Source of the DNA: an uncultured Porphyromonadaceae bacterium
GTDB taxonomy: Bacteria; Bacteroidota; Bacteroidia; Bacteroidales; Muribaculaceae
Reading direction: 5' to 3'
Assembly: GCA_902475285.1 (NCBI GenBank)
Contig: CABRZA010000055.1
Location: 1-14,422, forward strand
Length of the DNA: 14,422 nucleotides
Shown here: positions 14,267 to 14,422 of the stretch, piece by piece
How the letters are laid out: the number at the start of each line of letters is the position of its first letter
How positions within the stretch are numbered: the stretch's first letter is position 1
Position numbers and translations under genes: made by a program
Notes under the pieces: model-generated
What the model was told of the DNA's origin: nothing
The model's input: the letters and a program-made list of their open reading frames with translations, nothing else
Database searches by the model: none

Positions 14267-14422
14267 AATTATTCCAATAGTGTTTATTTGGTGTTTCGAT
14301 ACTTAATAAACAACGGGGTGGGCGGATTGTTCGCAGAATTAACACTGTTGCATAATTTTCTAAAAACCCTGAAATATTTATAAAATACCAAACACAATTG
14401 CATTGTAGTGGTTATAAAGCAT

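Noticed and set aside
1..14422. CRISPR array, insertion sequence, tRNA or rRNA genes
   Set aside because: No regularly spaced repeats, transposase motifs, terminal inverted repeats or RNA-gene signatures were noticed; tRNA detection by eye is limited.

Overview
The window looks like a GC-rich member of the Bacteroidales. The evidence is the gene families present (DUF4252-type lipoprotein, ECF sigma/anti-sigma pair, short EamA protein, Spy-like LTPEQ protein, rubrerythrin), one good Bacteroidetes-type promoter (TTG, 19 bp, TAnnTTTG), mostly weak Shine-Dalgarno sites and anaerobe-type oxidative stress defence. The family (for example Muribaculaceae, Rikenellaceae or Barnesiellaceae) cannot be fixed from this sequence alone.

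The centre (about 1247-10804, minus strand) is what I read as a ribosomally made, post-translationally modified peptide (RiPP) operon. In transcription order it has: a promoter (10774-10803); a possible 39-codon ORF; a 28-residue Cys-rich peptide gene (10514-10600) ending GCCDCFGGGCRCND; a hairpin attenuator (10460-10492); then five tandem paralogous radical SAM/SPASM proteins of 414-442 residues. The fifth of these is interrupted by a single in-frame TAG. After them come an M42 aminopeptidase, a B12-binding-type radical SAM protein, a short PurN-like formyltransferase and, 21 bp on, a lipoprotein. From the first SPASM protein to the formyltransferase, every gene overlaps the next by 4-20 nt, so eight genes appear to be translated as one coupled block. 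A working model is that the peptide is made in excess, its Cys-rich core is cross-linked by the SPASM enzymes, it is tailored by the other radical SAM protein and the formyltransferase, and its N-terminus is trimmed by the aminopeptidase. No exporter is visible in the window. The peptide-enzyme pairing and all tailoring steps are inference.

Upstream of the operon (10855-12403, minus strand) is a separate unit: ECF sigma factor, single-pass anti-sigma-like protein and DUF4252 lipoprotein, closed by a strong hairpin terminator. Next comes a scar (12478-12912) where the last 40 residues of an AraC-type regulator and the C-terminal part of a secreted Gly/Ser/Thr-rich protein lie head to head, both without N-termini. 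This is as expected if a deletion removed the shared 5' region of a divergent pair. Beyond it are a periplasmic Spy-like protein and rubrerythrin, both on the minus strand, each followed by a symmetric hairpin terminator. At the left end a plus-strand EamA-type membrane protein converges on the lipoprotein gene across a perfect 10-bp hairpin. No tRNA, rRNA, CRISPR array or insertion sequence was seen.
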